64,000 nt of DNA, taken from contig NW_020289978.1 in assembly GCF_003144245.1 (NCBI RefSeq), positions 620,001-684,000 of the forward strand. Reading direction: 5' to 3'. How positions within the stretch are numbered: the stretch's first letter is position 1; the number at the start of each line of letters is the position of its first letter. Shown here piece after piece: positions 10,992-21,186 of this stretch. The stretch is from Jaminaea rosea. Its lineage: Eukaryota; Basidiomycota; Exobasidiomycetes; Microstromatales. Under the pieces are notes generated by a model. It did no database searches. It worked only from the letters and a program-made list of their open reading frames with translations, and was not told the DNA's origin. The translations under genes were made by a program, and so were the position numbers.

Positions 10992-13294
10992 GCGGGCGCG
11001 TTGTAGCCCCCCAGCGGGCGAGCGGCGACGGCTACTGCTGCGGTGTTGATATTCAGAGCCTCGAGGGCAGCGCTGTTGAGTCTGAGTCTGATGATGATGA
11101 TAATAATGGGAAGGACTGCTACGTCGGAGCGGGCGGACGTTGAGGACGACGAAGCGCTGAAAGAGGCGAGATCGAGCCGGTCTGTCCGCCTGTCCGTCTC
11201 ACCCTCCACGAGGCGTCGCGTCTCTCACAACGCCCGCTAGACTCCGCACTAGGGCGACGGACGGTCTGACAAAGATGACGGCAGGCGTCGTGGTCACGGT
11301 GGGGCGAGGTGTGCATTCGATGTGCTGTCATTCAGACGATTGGCGGTCAAGGTGTCATTGCATCGCGTGGTACTGTGAGGCCAATGCTATCCTATCCAGT
11401 CTCGCATGTCTCGATCGAGCAGCCAGCTCCAAGGTGTGTACAAGCAGACGGTGAAGACTCATGAGTGACGGGTGTGCTCATGAAGCTCGCACAGGCGGGT
11501 ATGTGCAGCCATTGAGCCCCGCTAACAGACGTCGATGCTGTCCACCAGGACACATGTCGCCTCGCTACAGGAGAGTAGAAGCTCCAGCGGCGTGCGTCTC
11601 ACCGTGTACCTTGAACAGGCTGAGCGTCGGTCGGTGGAAGCCGAAGGCAAGAGAGTCAGGAGCATGAAAGGCATCGTGAGGTGTTAGCTTCAACCGCGCT
11701 ACGAAGATGCGAGCCATACTCTAGTTCACTGAGAACAGCTGCCTGCCACGGCTCCTTCCATTATAAGCTTAACCTGCTCGCGAGATCGACTCCGCACCGA
11801 GATGCGCAGCTGACTTCTCAAGGGCCGTGGCGCCACGCTCTGCAGACGCCTGAGCAGCTGGACATCGGCTGACGGCAATGTCAAAGAAGCTTTGCTTTGC
11901 GATAGACGATGATCCTGCTCGTCACAAGGAGACGTCGGTAAGCGGAGCCAAGGGCAAGGTGCACGTGAGGGCGTGTAGCTGGTGGACAAGGAGGGCGAAC
12001 GGAGTGGACGAAGCGCTAATGTTGGCGAGAGCGGTCCAGCCGTACGAGGAGGGCTTCCTGGGGCAGCTCATAGCGAGCTGATGTGACAATGGAGTGAACG
12101 ATAGTCTCGCGCAGTAGGCAGCCTCACACGAACCTTCGATCAGTCGACTGTGCCATATTCGGCGGCTAGCTGCCCGACCTCTTAAGACCCACGCCCCACC
12201 TGACGGCTGGGCCAAGGCTGACCGTTTGACCGCTTGAGTTGATCGCAGCATATTGGCTCGCGATTGACTTCGAGACCTGAGCCGCCACGCTTTGGCTCCC
12301 GTGCTAAGCCAAGCGAGCCACGAGCCATCCACGTCGTAGGCGATCGCGTCACGGTGGGTGAGACGACAGTTTCTGTCGACGAGCGCCGCTGACGGGGGCT
12401 TCTGCCGGGCCACTGAGCTATCGAGAGATACCAGTGACTATTCATTGGACTCTCAATGTTGGGTAAGACGTAGCTCAGACTTGAGCCTCGCACGGCTTCA
12501 CAACTTGAGCATCCACCTCGGAGACAATATGTCGCCAGGATGCGGACAGGCTGACTGTGAAGCGAGGAGGTAGCGGATGAACGTTCTAGAGTCGTGAAAA
12601 GACGTTGATCTTCTCGTGTGTGATGCTCGACGGGACGGTGAGCGTCCTCTCATCCGCACTCTGTCTATAGGTGGAGCGATACTGAGCGAGACGCGGCCAG
12701 GATGCGAAGCAAAGCTTGCACCGTGACGGTCGAAAAGAGCCTTTACTCTACCAGTCTGCCCGCCCTTTGAGATGTGTTCATGTCGCTCAGCCGAGGCAGT
12801 GTGTTTACATGCTCAATGTATGACTCGCAGCGAAGCCGGATCTGGTCAGAGCGATGGTTCACGCAGCAAAGTTTTGGAACGAAAGTCTTTGCCTTTCAAA
12901 TCCGGATTGAGCGGGTGCAGAGTCTTGTGAGACACGGTCTTTGATTTTGTTTTGACGAGCTGGTATCTTTGCGCCGCGTCGGGTCGTCGTGGTATCTCAG
13001 CGACACCTCGAGCTGGTAACGAGCAACGATGATTGCTTCAATCCGGCGTCGATGCTGCGGGCCCAGTCCGGCAATCGATTGTGAGCGACTATTATCCCGC
13101 CGACCTGACCTGCCCCGCCGCCGCGCGCAAAGGCTTTCCTCGGAACGGAAGCCGACAATTCCAGGAAGAGCTTCGCCGGGCGGGCGGACGAGCGAGTGAG
13201 AAAGCTGCACGCGGCCAGGCCCAGCTGCCCAAGTTTGGACCTTCGCTTCTCCTTCGTTCATTACCACCACCAACCCCTCCTTACCAACCTCATC
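10992..13294. other. Large gene-poor stretch
   Basis: About 2.3 kb lies between the divergent mitochondrial carrier and uL14 genes. ORFs on both strands are 60-165 codons, overlap each other and show no recognisable protein. No tRNA-like B-box with a matching A-box and no transposon-like terminal repeats were found by eye. The last about 250 bp before 13295 is C/T-rich, as expected for a ribosomal-protein promoter and leader. Confidence 0.45.
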
Positions 13295-14535
13295 ATGTCG
13301 AAGCCTCAGGCTGGTTCGAAGTTCCGTCTCTCCCTCGCTCTCCCCGTCGGCGCAGTCATGAAGTGGGTATTCGACGTGGAAGAAGAAGCGAGTGCGGCAA
13401 GGAGTTGGGGCTGGCAGGGCGCCAAGGTCACGCGTTGGTTGGATGTAGACGACGAGGGAGGGTCTCTAAGGCCATGAGAAATCCTTCTTGAAGTCGTGGG
13501 CTGTCGAGAGTAGAGGTCGGGCACATTAGAAGAGCTCGGAAAGCGGAGGATCGGGCGAAATGCGTCCAGGGAGGCGCCCGGGACCGCGCTACGGTCCTGG
13601 TGGCTTCCAGCGACCCCTAGCCCCTCGCAACACCTTTTAGACTTCAACTGACATCCTCAAAACCTTCCGTACCATCAGCTGTGCCGATAACAGCGGAGCC
13701 CGCAACCTTTTCGTCATCGCAGTGCAGGGCGTAGGAGCTAGGCTTAACCGCTTGCCCGCAGCTGCTTCTGGCGACATGGTCGTTGCATCCGTCAAGAAGG
13801 GCAAGCCCGAGCTCAGGAAGAAGGGTGAGTTGTCCTAGACGAGTCCCAGTATCGCCCCACTCGATGCGAAAGAGCCGCCGAATGATCAGGAAAGGGTCAA
13901 CAGGAGAGGACTGAAGGGTTGCGTTGGCATGGGTCTGGACGGGATTGCGACGCTCTCGGGCGAGATGGCAGAGATGAGGCGACCCAGAGGAGCATCACCA
14001 CGAGCGAGGCGGTCTTGTGATGCCCTTCGGCTGCAGCTCTCCCATCGTCTGGCATCGCCGTCGCCCTCTGGCTGCCCTCGTCAGCCTCTTCGTCGGCTCG
14101 GACGTACGCGATCTCTCTGCACTCACTCTGGCGCTCGCATCTCAGAATGAGACCACTTGCGGAAACACGAGCAATCGCAACTGACAATACATCTCGCTCG
14201 CCCTGCTCGCAGTCATGCCCGCCGTCGTTATCCGTCAGCGCAAGCCCTGGCGCAGGAGGGACGGTGTCTTCCTCTACTTCGAGGACTCCGCCGGTGTCAT
14301 CGTCAACCCTAAGGGAGAGATGAAGGGTTCCGCCATCTCTGGACGTGAGTGATGCCGGCGTCGTCGATGCATCGTGAGAGCTTTGTCTGACTCATTGCCT
14401 CACCCTCATCCCTATCCCCCCTCGTCACCATCACCATCCTCGTCACCTCTGCCTCCTTCTCAACCTACAGCCGTCGCCAAGGAGTGCGCTGACCTCTGGC
14501 CGCGTATTGCCAGCGCCGCTGGCAGTGTAGTCTAA
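13295..14535 (+). CDS. RPL23: 60S ribosomal protein uL14 (L23)
   Basis: Cytosolic large-subunit ribosomal protein uL14, at the subunit interface near the GTPase-factor binding region. Four exons: 13295-13362, 13679-13824, 14213-14344, 14471-14535 (411 nt, 136 aa; the family is 137-140). Exon 1 gives [20 protein letters not shown]. Exon 2 carries [17 protein letters not shown] and the [10 protein letters not shown] block. Exon 3 carries [18 protein letters not shown] and the [10 protein letters not shown] block. Exon 4 carries [14 protein letters not shown]. Every junction restores the family sequence (for example ATG AA|C TGT for M-N-C). Introns 1 and 2 are 316 and 388 nt, far longer than the about 50-90 nt typical here. 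No intronic snoRNA boxes could be confirmed by eye. The gene uses the GTGAGT donor repeatedly. Confidence 0.95.
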
Positions 14536-15581
14536 CGGTCTTTCGACCTTGGACAGCTCGTGCGAGGTCGTAGCAGGTGTAACGAAGGTGTATCGTCGCG
14601 GCAGGTGCCAGACGCTTCCCCTCGCCTCAGTCGTCTCACCGGGCACATCGTGGCTCACAAGGGCTCTATGAGCCTTCCTTGTATCTTTCGCGACTCTTTC
14701 TCCTTCGATTACATCTAAATCGATCACCATCACATCGAGACGACGTTGCGAGACAGTCAAAGGGGCCATGCCGGGGCGTGGCGCAGGTCTCGAGCGGGGG
14801 GAGGGGCAAGCAGCCTGAGCTGACCGACTACCCTTTCATCAGCTCTTCTGGCTATCGATCAACTCGTGCTGAGGGCAGAGAGGACCAGCAGACTCCACCC
14901 GACCGTCATAGCGCGCTGTGAGGTGAGCCTTTGTGCGTCCCGTTTGACCGGAGTGAGACGACGAAGGTATTGACGCGTGGCCAGCCGACTCCGCTCAGGC
15001 TGCAGCTGGGTGACCGCGTAGTGGAGATCACAGCGAGCTTCCTTAGCCTTTCCTGATCAGCATCTCGCAACTACGAATGGCTCACAGACCGAATGTCACC
15101 ACTTCTGCTCGTTACCACCCCGCGTCGCTCATGAATGCAAATGGACGGCGAGCGTCAAGTTGTTGCTTCTCATACGAGGACGTGCACGGCTTCAATATTG
15201 TCAATGTGGAACCAAGGCATGGCCGGCCGACTGGCACTCGCAATCGTACATCGTGACCAAGCGCACGCTCTCTACCTCACGCTGACCACTGCTACGACGT
15301 CCAGCAAGCACTAATGCATCGACGTCGGTAGACACTAGCCGCCGAATCGGTAAACCTCGGCTCGCCGCGTGGCTTGGCGCTGACCCGCAATCAAATCTAC
15401 GCCTTCATTACGCGCTGCAGGACGCTGATCGCGGGATCTCGCTGCTCATTTTCTTCGAACATCGCGCGCCTGATGATTGCTCGTGGATGGTGTGGGCCAG
15501 ACGATTGCTCGCGGATAGTGGTGAGCGAGCAGATTGGCCAGCAAATCGATTGCCTTGGGGACTAGTACCCCCTCGAGCTCA

Positions 15582-15880
15582 GCCCCGCAGCGTTCAGCCC
15601 TCTGCTGGTGCTTCGCCCCCACTTCGACTTCTCCGGCCCCGCATTGATTGGGCAGAGCGAGTAACGGTGGCGGCGGCGGCGGCGGCGGCTGCAACGATAG
15701 TCAATCCCGGTGGGCGAATTGATAGTCACCTCTGCTCTCGAGCACAGCTAATCACCCCTCTGCCCTGCCCAATCACGGCGGCAGAAGAGACCCGAGCTTA
15801 GGCCCCGAGCACTGCCCCGCAGCCGCCCAGTGGTGCTCCGCCCCCACTTCGAAGTTCTCCGCACCCAAAATGATTGCCAT
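15582..15880. repeat. Degenerate direct repeat pair, about 70 bp
   Basis: Copies lie at about 15582-15653 and 15814-15880. They share GCCCCGCAG, then CTGGTGCTTCGCCCCCACTT (first copy) against GTGGTGCTCCGCCCCCACTT (second copy), and TGATTG near the end. The divergence suggests an old local duplication. No target-site duplication or ORF is associated. Confidence 0.6.
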
Positions 15881-16017
15881 GGCCATCGTCGCCACTCGCT
15901 TTTGCCTAATCACAGCGAGCGAGTGTCGTCGAGGTAGAGTCCACGCTGATGGAGCGTCGACGGACTGCTTTGTTCCAGCGTCGACTCGCCCCTAGACTCG
16001 CTCTGCTCGAAAAGAGA

Positions 16018-16023
16018 TATAAA
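16018..16023 (+). promoter_or_regulatory. TATA box
   Basis: TATAAA sits within GAGATATAAACTGC, about 50-110 bp upstream of the first exon-like repeat and about 880 bp upstream of the unknown gene's coding frame. It is the clearest TATA box seen in the window. Assignment to that gene is inference. Confidence 0.45.
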
Positions 16024-16070
16024 CTGCTTTCTCTTCAACGATAAAGACCCCCCTCAGAACAAGCCTCACC

Positions 16071-16387
16071 CCACACCGCACTTCGCCTCGACTCACTCCA
16101 GCCCTCAAGACAAGTTGACCTTGAGGTGAGTCAAGCCTTGGGGTACTGCTGTGCCTTCGTCACCGACTCCCAGCTGACTCGACCGTCTCGCTGCTACCAC
16201 GCGTCAGGACCTCGCTGCTACCACGCATCAGGACCTCACCCATCCTGCACCAAGCCTCGACTCACACCGCGCCTCAACACAAGAAGGAAACCAAGGTGAG
16301 TCTCCCGTCCACAGGCCGCCGTGCTGCCATCATCGAGCTCAGCTGACTCGAATCTCTTTCTGCTACCACGCGCTAGGATCTCATCGA
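16071..16387 (+). repeat. Tandemly duplicated intron-like leader segment
   Basis: Two diverged copies, about 16071-16217 and 16248-16387. Each has an exon-like part (CTCGACTCAC..CCTCAA), a GTGAGT donor (16126; 16296), a CTGAC branch-like site (about 16173; 16343) and an acceptor in the context GCTACCACGC-(G)TCAG or GCTAG (ending 16207; 16376). The implied introns are 82 and 81 nt. A further partial copy of the acceptor end, GCTGCTACCACGCATCAG, lies at about 16214-16231. This looks like a tandem duplication of a 5' UTR intron unit. Confidence 0.55.
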
Positions 16388-16439
16388 GACTCAGCAAGCC
16401 GTCACCAATCCTCCACTGCCTATCCGCCAGTGACGCACC

Positions 16440-16540
16440 TCCTACCGGCCTCACTGCCACATCGCTGCAACATCGCTACCACCTCGCTGCCACCTCGCTA
16501 CCGCCTCGCTACCTGCCACCTCACGACCACCTCACTAGCC
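16440..16540. repeat. Imperfect CCACCTCGCTAC-type tandem repeats
   Basis: About eight imperfect 11-13-bp units (ACATCGCTACC, ACCTCGCTGCC, ACCTCGCTACC and so on) run head to tail in the presumed leader of the unknown gene. They give a long compositional ORF that is not treated as coding. Confidence 0.65.
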
Positions 16541-16898
16541 TCACTACCCCACACTACACTGCGCGCAAGAGTCAAGCATATCAGCTCGGTACCTCAGCTC
16601 CTCACACGCACACACAAACACTAGCAAGCACCGCGCTGTCGACTTGCTGATGGCTGCGGTCACCGCGTTGCTCTTCGGCAGCAACAGCAAGATCGATGAA
16701 AAGAGATCTCTTGCTCGGGTTCACACAAGCTTTCGGCATGACACGTCTCCTCGCACAACTGAGCTCTGCTCACGTCGGACCTTCAAGGCTTCTCCTCGTC
16801 GGTCCGCCTCCTCCTTCCTTCACGCGGTAGGGGCAAAGAGGGGTTCTGAGCGCAGGCTAGTCTAGCCAAGCCAAACCTCAACACTCGCTACATCGCAG

Positions 16899-19014
16899 CT
16901 GCATATCTTCAACCTCCCAAGGACGAGCCACCCCAACACTCTCGCGGATCTTCGCAAATGCATTTTCGCGTATTGCTTGATCCCGCCTCCTTTGGAGGAG
17001 ATCAACGTACAACTGCCCCGCCCTCGTCTGGGTGCTGCTATCCAGGAGCAGCTTAAAGAGGAGGTCGGCAACAGGATCAAGGAGCGCAAGCAGCGACTCG
17101 CCCAGGAGGTCCTCCCAGCTGCGGGCGTGTTCAGTCAATCAGTCGAAGAGGTCGAGGAGGCGCAGCATCACACCATCGCAACCAGGCTGCCATTCAAAAG
17201 GCCGGCAGAGCAGCAAACCGGTCTCCTGGAACAGGCCGCGGGCTCTCGCCGAGGCCTTTCATCCGGAGTCCCCCGTGCGAGCGGTGCTGCTCCTCGCTTT
17301 GCCTCCTCCACAGCGGCGACCACTGTTCAGCGTAGCCCACCGCCAAACGTGCAAGTGCACGTTACCGGCACCAACGCGCGCATCCTCGTCCACTGCGGGG
17401 ACTTCCAGGAGCCCCACCGCGTCGACATCATGAGGTGGCAGCCGGTGCCGTACGCCAACGGAGGAGACGTCACCATCTCCCGCCCGCGCGCCGCCCTCAT
17501 CACCTTCCTACAGCGAGTGCGCCTCGCTTCAACTGCCACGGGTCCCGCCAACGCTGCCCTGGCGAACGACTGGAATGCCCACTGGAAGCACAGCCAGGAG
17601 TTGGCGCTGTTGTCCGCCTTCTTCATCATCAAGCGCTTGTACCAGCATCTGGTCGAGAGGGCAAGCTTCGCAGGCTGGAGATCGGTCGACGCGCTCTGGT
17701 GGGCAGGGGTGGTGCGCGCGTTCGCGGTCGAGACGGGGGTGGAGTGGGATGAGGAAAGGATGGCGGAGCTCGTGGGATTCGACGTCGTGACTTTCACCAT
17801 CAAGAAGGCCGGACCGGCCGTCGATGCATATGAGCTGATTTACAGCTTCGGGGGCCGCTACGTACACGCCCTTCCCCGCCAGGTCAGCCTGCGGGACATC
17901 CCCCTCACCCTCCCTCTCCCCACTCTCGACGACATCGGCCGGGCCTACGGCATCGAAATTGTCGTGAGCGAGGGGCAGGGCGGTGCAGGAGCGCCCGCCG
18001 AACAGTTGGACGCGACGACTCGATTCTTGGGCAGGGCTCATCAAATACGCGCCGAAGGAAGAAGGTGGATGGACCGACGCCCCGATTCGCCCTCCTGTCG
18101 CCGTGCATCCCTACACCATCGAGGAAAAGGCGCAACTCGCCATCGTGGTCAGCGAGCTGGAGGCCGCGGCCGGCGTCGATCTACCTCGCGGCGTTGGCAA
18201 CAGTCTGCCGGCTTTGTTCCTCCCCATCGACTGGGACGATGACGAGATTCTCGCGTTCACGGAGGAGAGGGACCGCCAGGCGGACAAGTGCGATGAGTTC
18301 GGCCCAGTGCCCGCTCGTCTGCCCCATCGCGCCGGCACCGCAGCCACCTCGACGTCCGGATCCTCAGCCATGGATGTGGATCCTCCTGCAGGAGGTGGAG
18401 CAGCCGAGGAGGAGGGGGAGGGGGAGGAAGAAGAGGGAGAGGATGAAGACGGGGAGGAGGTGGAAGCCCTGGATTCTGGAGAGCTCTTCGTGGCGCGCTG
18501 CAGGGCTAACCGGTCTGCCGCCACCCTCTACCTCACCTGGGTCTGGTTGGAGCTCCGGAGTCGACTGAAGACGTGCCCGCTGACGGGAAAGGACCTCACC
18601 TACACCAGAGTCCATCCTCGCGGCCCCCTCACCGCCTCCCTCGCCGCTCACGCCGCTCACGCCGCGCACAATCTGCCCATCAGCTACGGCTGGTCGTCTC
18701 CGTTGCCATCGAGCATCGGTGACTTCGACGAGGGCTCGGTTAATGTGGCGGTGCAGAGCTGGTTTGCCAACAAGTGGCTGGGCAGCTGGCGGGGCCCGTC
18801 TCTCAAGGCAACCCTGCTGCGCCGAGTTGACTGGCTGCCGGTGCGAGGCGCGGAGGAGCTCGGGCTGGGAGCGATGACGGCAGAGGAGATTGCGGCGGTA
18901 AATGTTTTCTGCGGAGGCAGCCATGGAGCGATCTCTTTCCCCTTCTACGCAGCCGCCGAGCGAAATCAGCTGAGGCTCGCTAGACTTGCTCTGCAACATC
19001 CATGGTTGCTTTAA
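16899..19014 (+). CDS. Unrecognised lineage-specific gene, copy 1
   Basis: A coding stretch of about 700 codons that I cannot assign. The frame is open from 16866 and there is no ATG before the region matching copy 2. A splice acceptor at 16898 (ATCGCAG) suggests the start lies in an upstream exon. Copy 1 and copy 2 (19065-21009) share blocks in order: DLRKCIFAYCLIPPPLEEIN, AQEVLPAAGVFSQ, a QTGLL block, RPRAALITFLQRVRL, the ERASFAGWRS block, PLPTLDDIGRAYGI, RDRQADKCDEFGPVPARLP, YLTWVWLELRSRLKTCPLTG and WFANKWLGSWRG. The reading frame changes once between about 17980 and 18035. A 52-nt intron (17983-18034, weak GTGCAG donor) would repair it, but copy 2 aligns through that segment as coding, so a one-base slip is equally possible. 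An acidic Glu/Asp/Gly run lies near 18410-18470. No catalytic motif, signal peptide or transposase feature was recognised. Confidence 0.55.
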
Positions 19015-19064
19015 TCTTCTGTCAGTACCGCAAATCGCACCAACAGCAGACGACTGAACGCATC

Positions 19065-21009
19065 ATGGACCCGACGAGCCCTATCGAAGCCCTGCGCGAC
19101 TGCCTTTTCTCACGCTGCCTTGTGCAGCCGCCGCTGCAAAGCCTCAACGACGAGATACTCCCTCCCCCCCGCATGCCAACCACCGAGGCGGCGTTACGCC
19201 GCGACGTGGAGGAGACGAGGGACCGTTGCCGACAAGCGATAGCTGAGGAGCTTGTGCCATCGGCCGGCGTCTTCAGCCAGGAGGATGCGATGGGCCTCGA
19301 CCAGCAAGAGGAGCCACTGCCTCCCACGGCGGTGCTCAAGCCGTGGCTCCCAACCTTCGCGGGCCGTAATCCGACCGTCTGGCGCCATGCTGCCGACGAA
19401 CAGACCGCTGGCCTGCTGCAGGGACGCTCCTTCTCTGCGCCGGGTGCCTCATCCTCCGCTGCTGCCTCGTCATCGACTCCATCAGCTTCTTCATCCTTCC
19501 TTTCGGCTCGCGCTTCCTCGTCCAGAGCTCGCTACGGCACTGCTCGCGGCCGCCCTGCCAGAGTGGAGCTCCTCATGCTCATAGGCAATCACGACGGGGA
19601 GGAGTTTGTCTTCGGCCAGACCCGCGCTAACGCGCCCTACGCCGCGGGTCAAGGCATCACTATCACTCGCCGCCGCACCGCCCTCATCACGCTACTGGAG
19701 AAGATGAGGCTCAGGTGCGGCGCAGACCTGCCTCCAGTGATGGGCAACCCGTGGACCGGCTTCTGGCGCGGGTCAGTGGAATGTCGCGATCTGCGAGAGG
19801 CGATCAGAGAGCGCGTTACGTAGCGGCTGACAGAGCGCGGTACGTTTGAGGGGTGGACGTCGATCAACCTCCTGTGCCTGGAGGCGACCGTACGCAGCCT
19901 GGCGGCGGAGTGGGGGATCGACTGGGACGCGGACGCGTTGAGTAGGTGGGACGCCCTTAAGAAGGTGACTTTGAGCGTGCGAGCGGGTGGAGGCCACACA
20001 CGTATGGTCTACAAATTTCGCAGTGAGACTGTGACGCTGGAGAAGCAGATCCTGCTGGGCTCGCTGCCCCCGGCGCTCCCGCTGCCCTCGACCGAAGAGA
20101 TCGCCGCCATGTACAACCTCGACATCGACACCACCATCAACATGCCTGGAGGGCAGAATGCTGTCGACCAAGCCGAAGTTGACCTCGCGCGCCGTTTCTT
20201 GGCAGCCTTTTGGGTGGGACCCACCAACATCGCCGACGACGTCGAGGAGGATGTGCCCACTGCCGCCACCACCATCGCCCACGAGTACAGCGCCCTCGTC
20301 TCCTCTATCCGACCTCGAGGCAGCCACCGACAGGGAGTCACCGTCGGCGTCACCACGGCGCAGGGCAACCCAAAGGTCTGTCTCGCCTAACGCCATTCGC
20401 ACTGCCTTGCCGGGGAGGTGGCACGAGCTGAGGCAGCGACTGGTGGAGCTCCTCGCTGAGAAGTGGGAGGCGGAGGAGCACCTGGTGCAGGGGGGCCGTC
20501 GCCAGGCTTATGACGGGGCCAAGCAGCATCGTGCGGAGCTGCTCGCTCGACCGCGACGACCAGGCGGACGAGTGCGACGAGCTTGGACTATATGTGCCGG
20601 CCAGGCTGCCGCCCGTGGCTCAAGAGGGAGAGCACGTCCCCGCGGAGGTGGAGCTACCTTCTGCAGAGCCAGCCGCTCGGGCATCACGCTGCATCTGACT
20701 TGGGTATGATTCGAGTCGGAGGAGCGACTCAGGACTTGCCCAGTCAGCGGCCTGCCCATGCGCTTCAGAGGCGTCGAAGCGGAGCCTCACGACCCTCGTG
20801 CAGCGACGATGGCGGCTCATGGCACGCACGACCTGCCCCTCGCCTACGGCTGGACCAGTCACCGCCCAACGAGCCTCGACCAGTTCACTGGCTTTCCCCT
20901 CAACGTGGAAGTAGTCATGACCTGGTTCGCGAAGAAATGGCTCAACAGCTGGCGCGACGCCCGCTACCCCCTACTTCACCGTTCCTGCATTCCGCTCTTG
21001 CCATCATAG
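19065..21009 (+). pseudogene. Decayed tandem copy 2 of the unrecognised gene
   Basis: Begins 51 bp after copy 1 ends, with a clear ATG (MDPTSPIEALRDCLFSRCLV). It matches copy 1 block by block: IAEELVPSAGVFSQ, RRRTALITLLEKMRL, TERGTFEGWTSINLL, PLPSTEEIAAMYNLDI, RDDQADECDELGLYVPARLP, LHLTWV, LRTCPVSGLPMRF, LPLAYGWTSHRPTSLD and WFAKKWLNSWRD. Coding is interrupted at least three times. There is an in-frame TAG at 19821-19823 after which the same frame continues to match copy 1, a frame change near 20300-20330, and a TGA at about 20707 where copy 1 has Trp. The match ends before copy 1's last about 65 residues. This fits a tandem duplicate that has lost function. Copy 2 keeps the start that copy 1 lacks. 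Confidence 0.7.
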
Positions 21010-21186
21010 GTGTGGTGGCACGGGCGCAATGCTGGTGCGGTGCGGTAGGGGGGCCCTGGGTCTGCGGTGTTGTCTCGACTCTACCTTCCTCGGCCTCAGT
21101 CTGTCAAGCTTTGCTTAATGCCACGTTTTTTCGCATTGCATCGATAGATGTGCGACGTACATATAGGCTCTTTTTGGTAGGCAATG

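Larger units (their letters stand above)
14536..16898. other. Gene-poor stretch with degenerate repeats
   Basis: About 2.4 kb without a supported ORF. Up to about 15500 nothing is recognisable. From 15580 there are degenerate direct repeats, at 16018 a TATAAA box, and from 16071 a duplicated intron-like leader (listed separately). The 3' end presumably contains the 5' UTR and perhaps the first coding exon of the unknown gene downstream. A possible small exon starts at ATG 16650 (MAAVTALLFG), but joining it to 16899 needs a weak GTAGGG donor, so it is not annotated. Confidence 0.5.

Noticed and set aside
13310-13325. GGTTCGAAGTT as a tRNA B-box
   Set aside because: It lies inside uL14 exon 1 and has no A-box or acceptor stem partner.
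16899-21009. Transposase, retroelement or mating-type homeodomain interpretation of the duplicated gene
   Set aside because: No reverse transcriptase, integrase, DDE, capsid or homeodomain motifs, no terminal repeats and no target-site duplication were seen.
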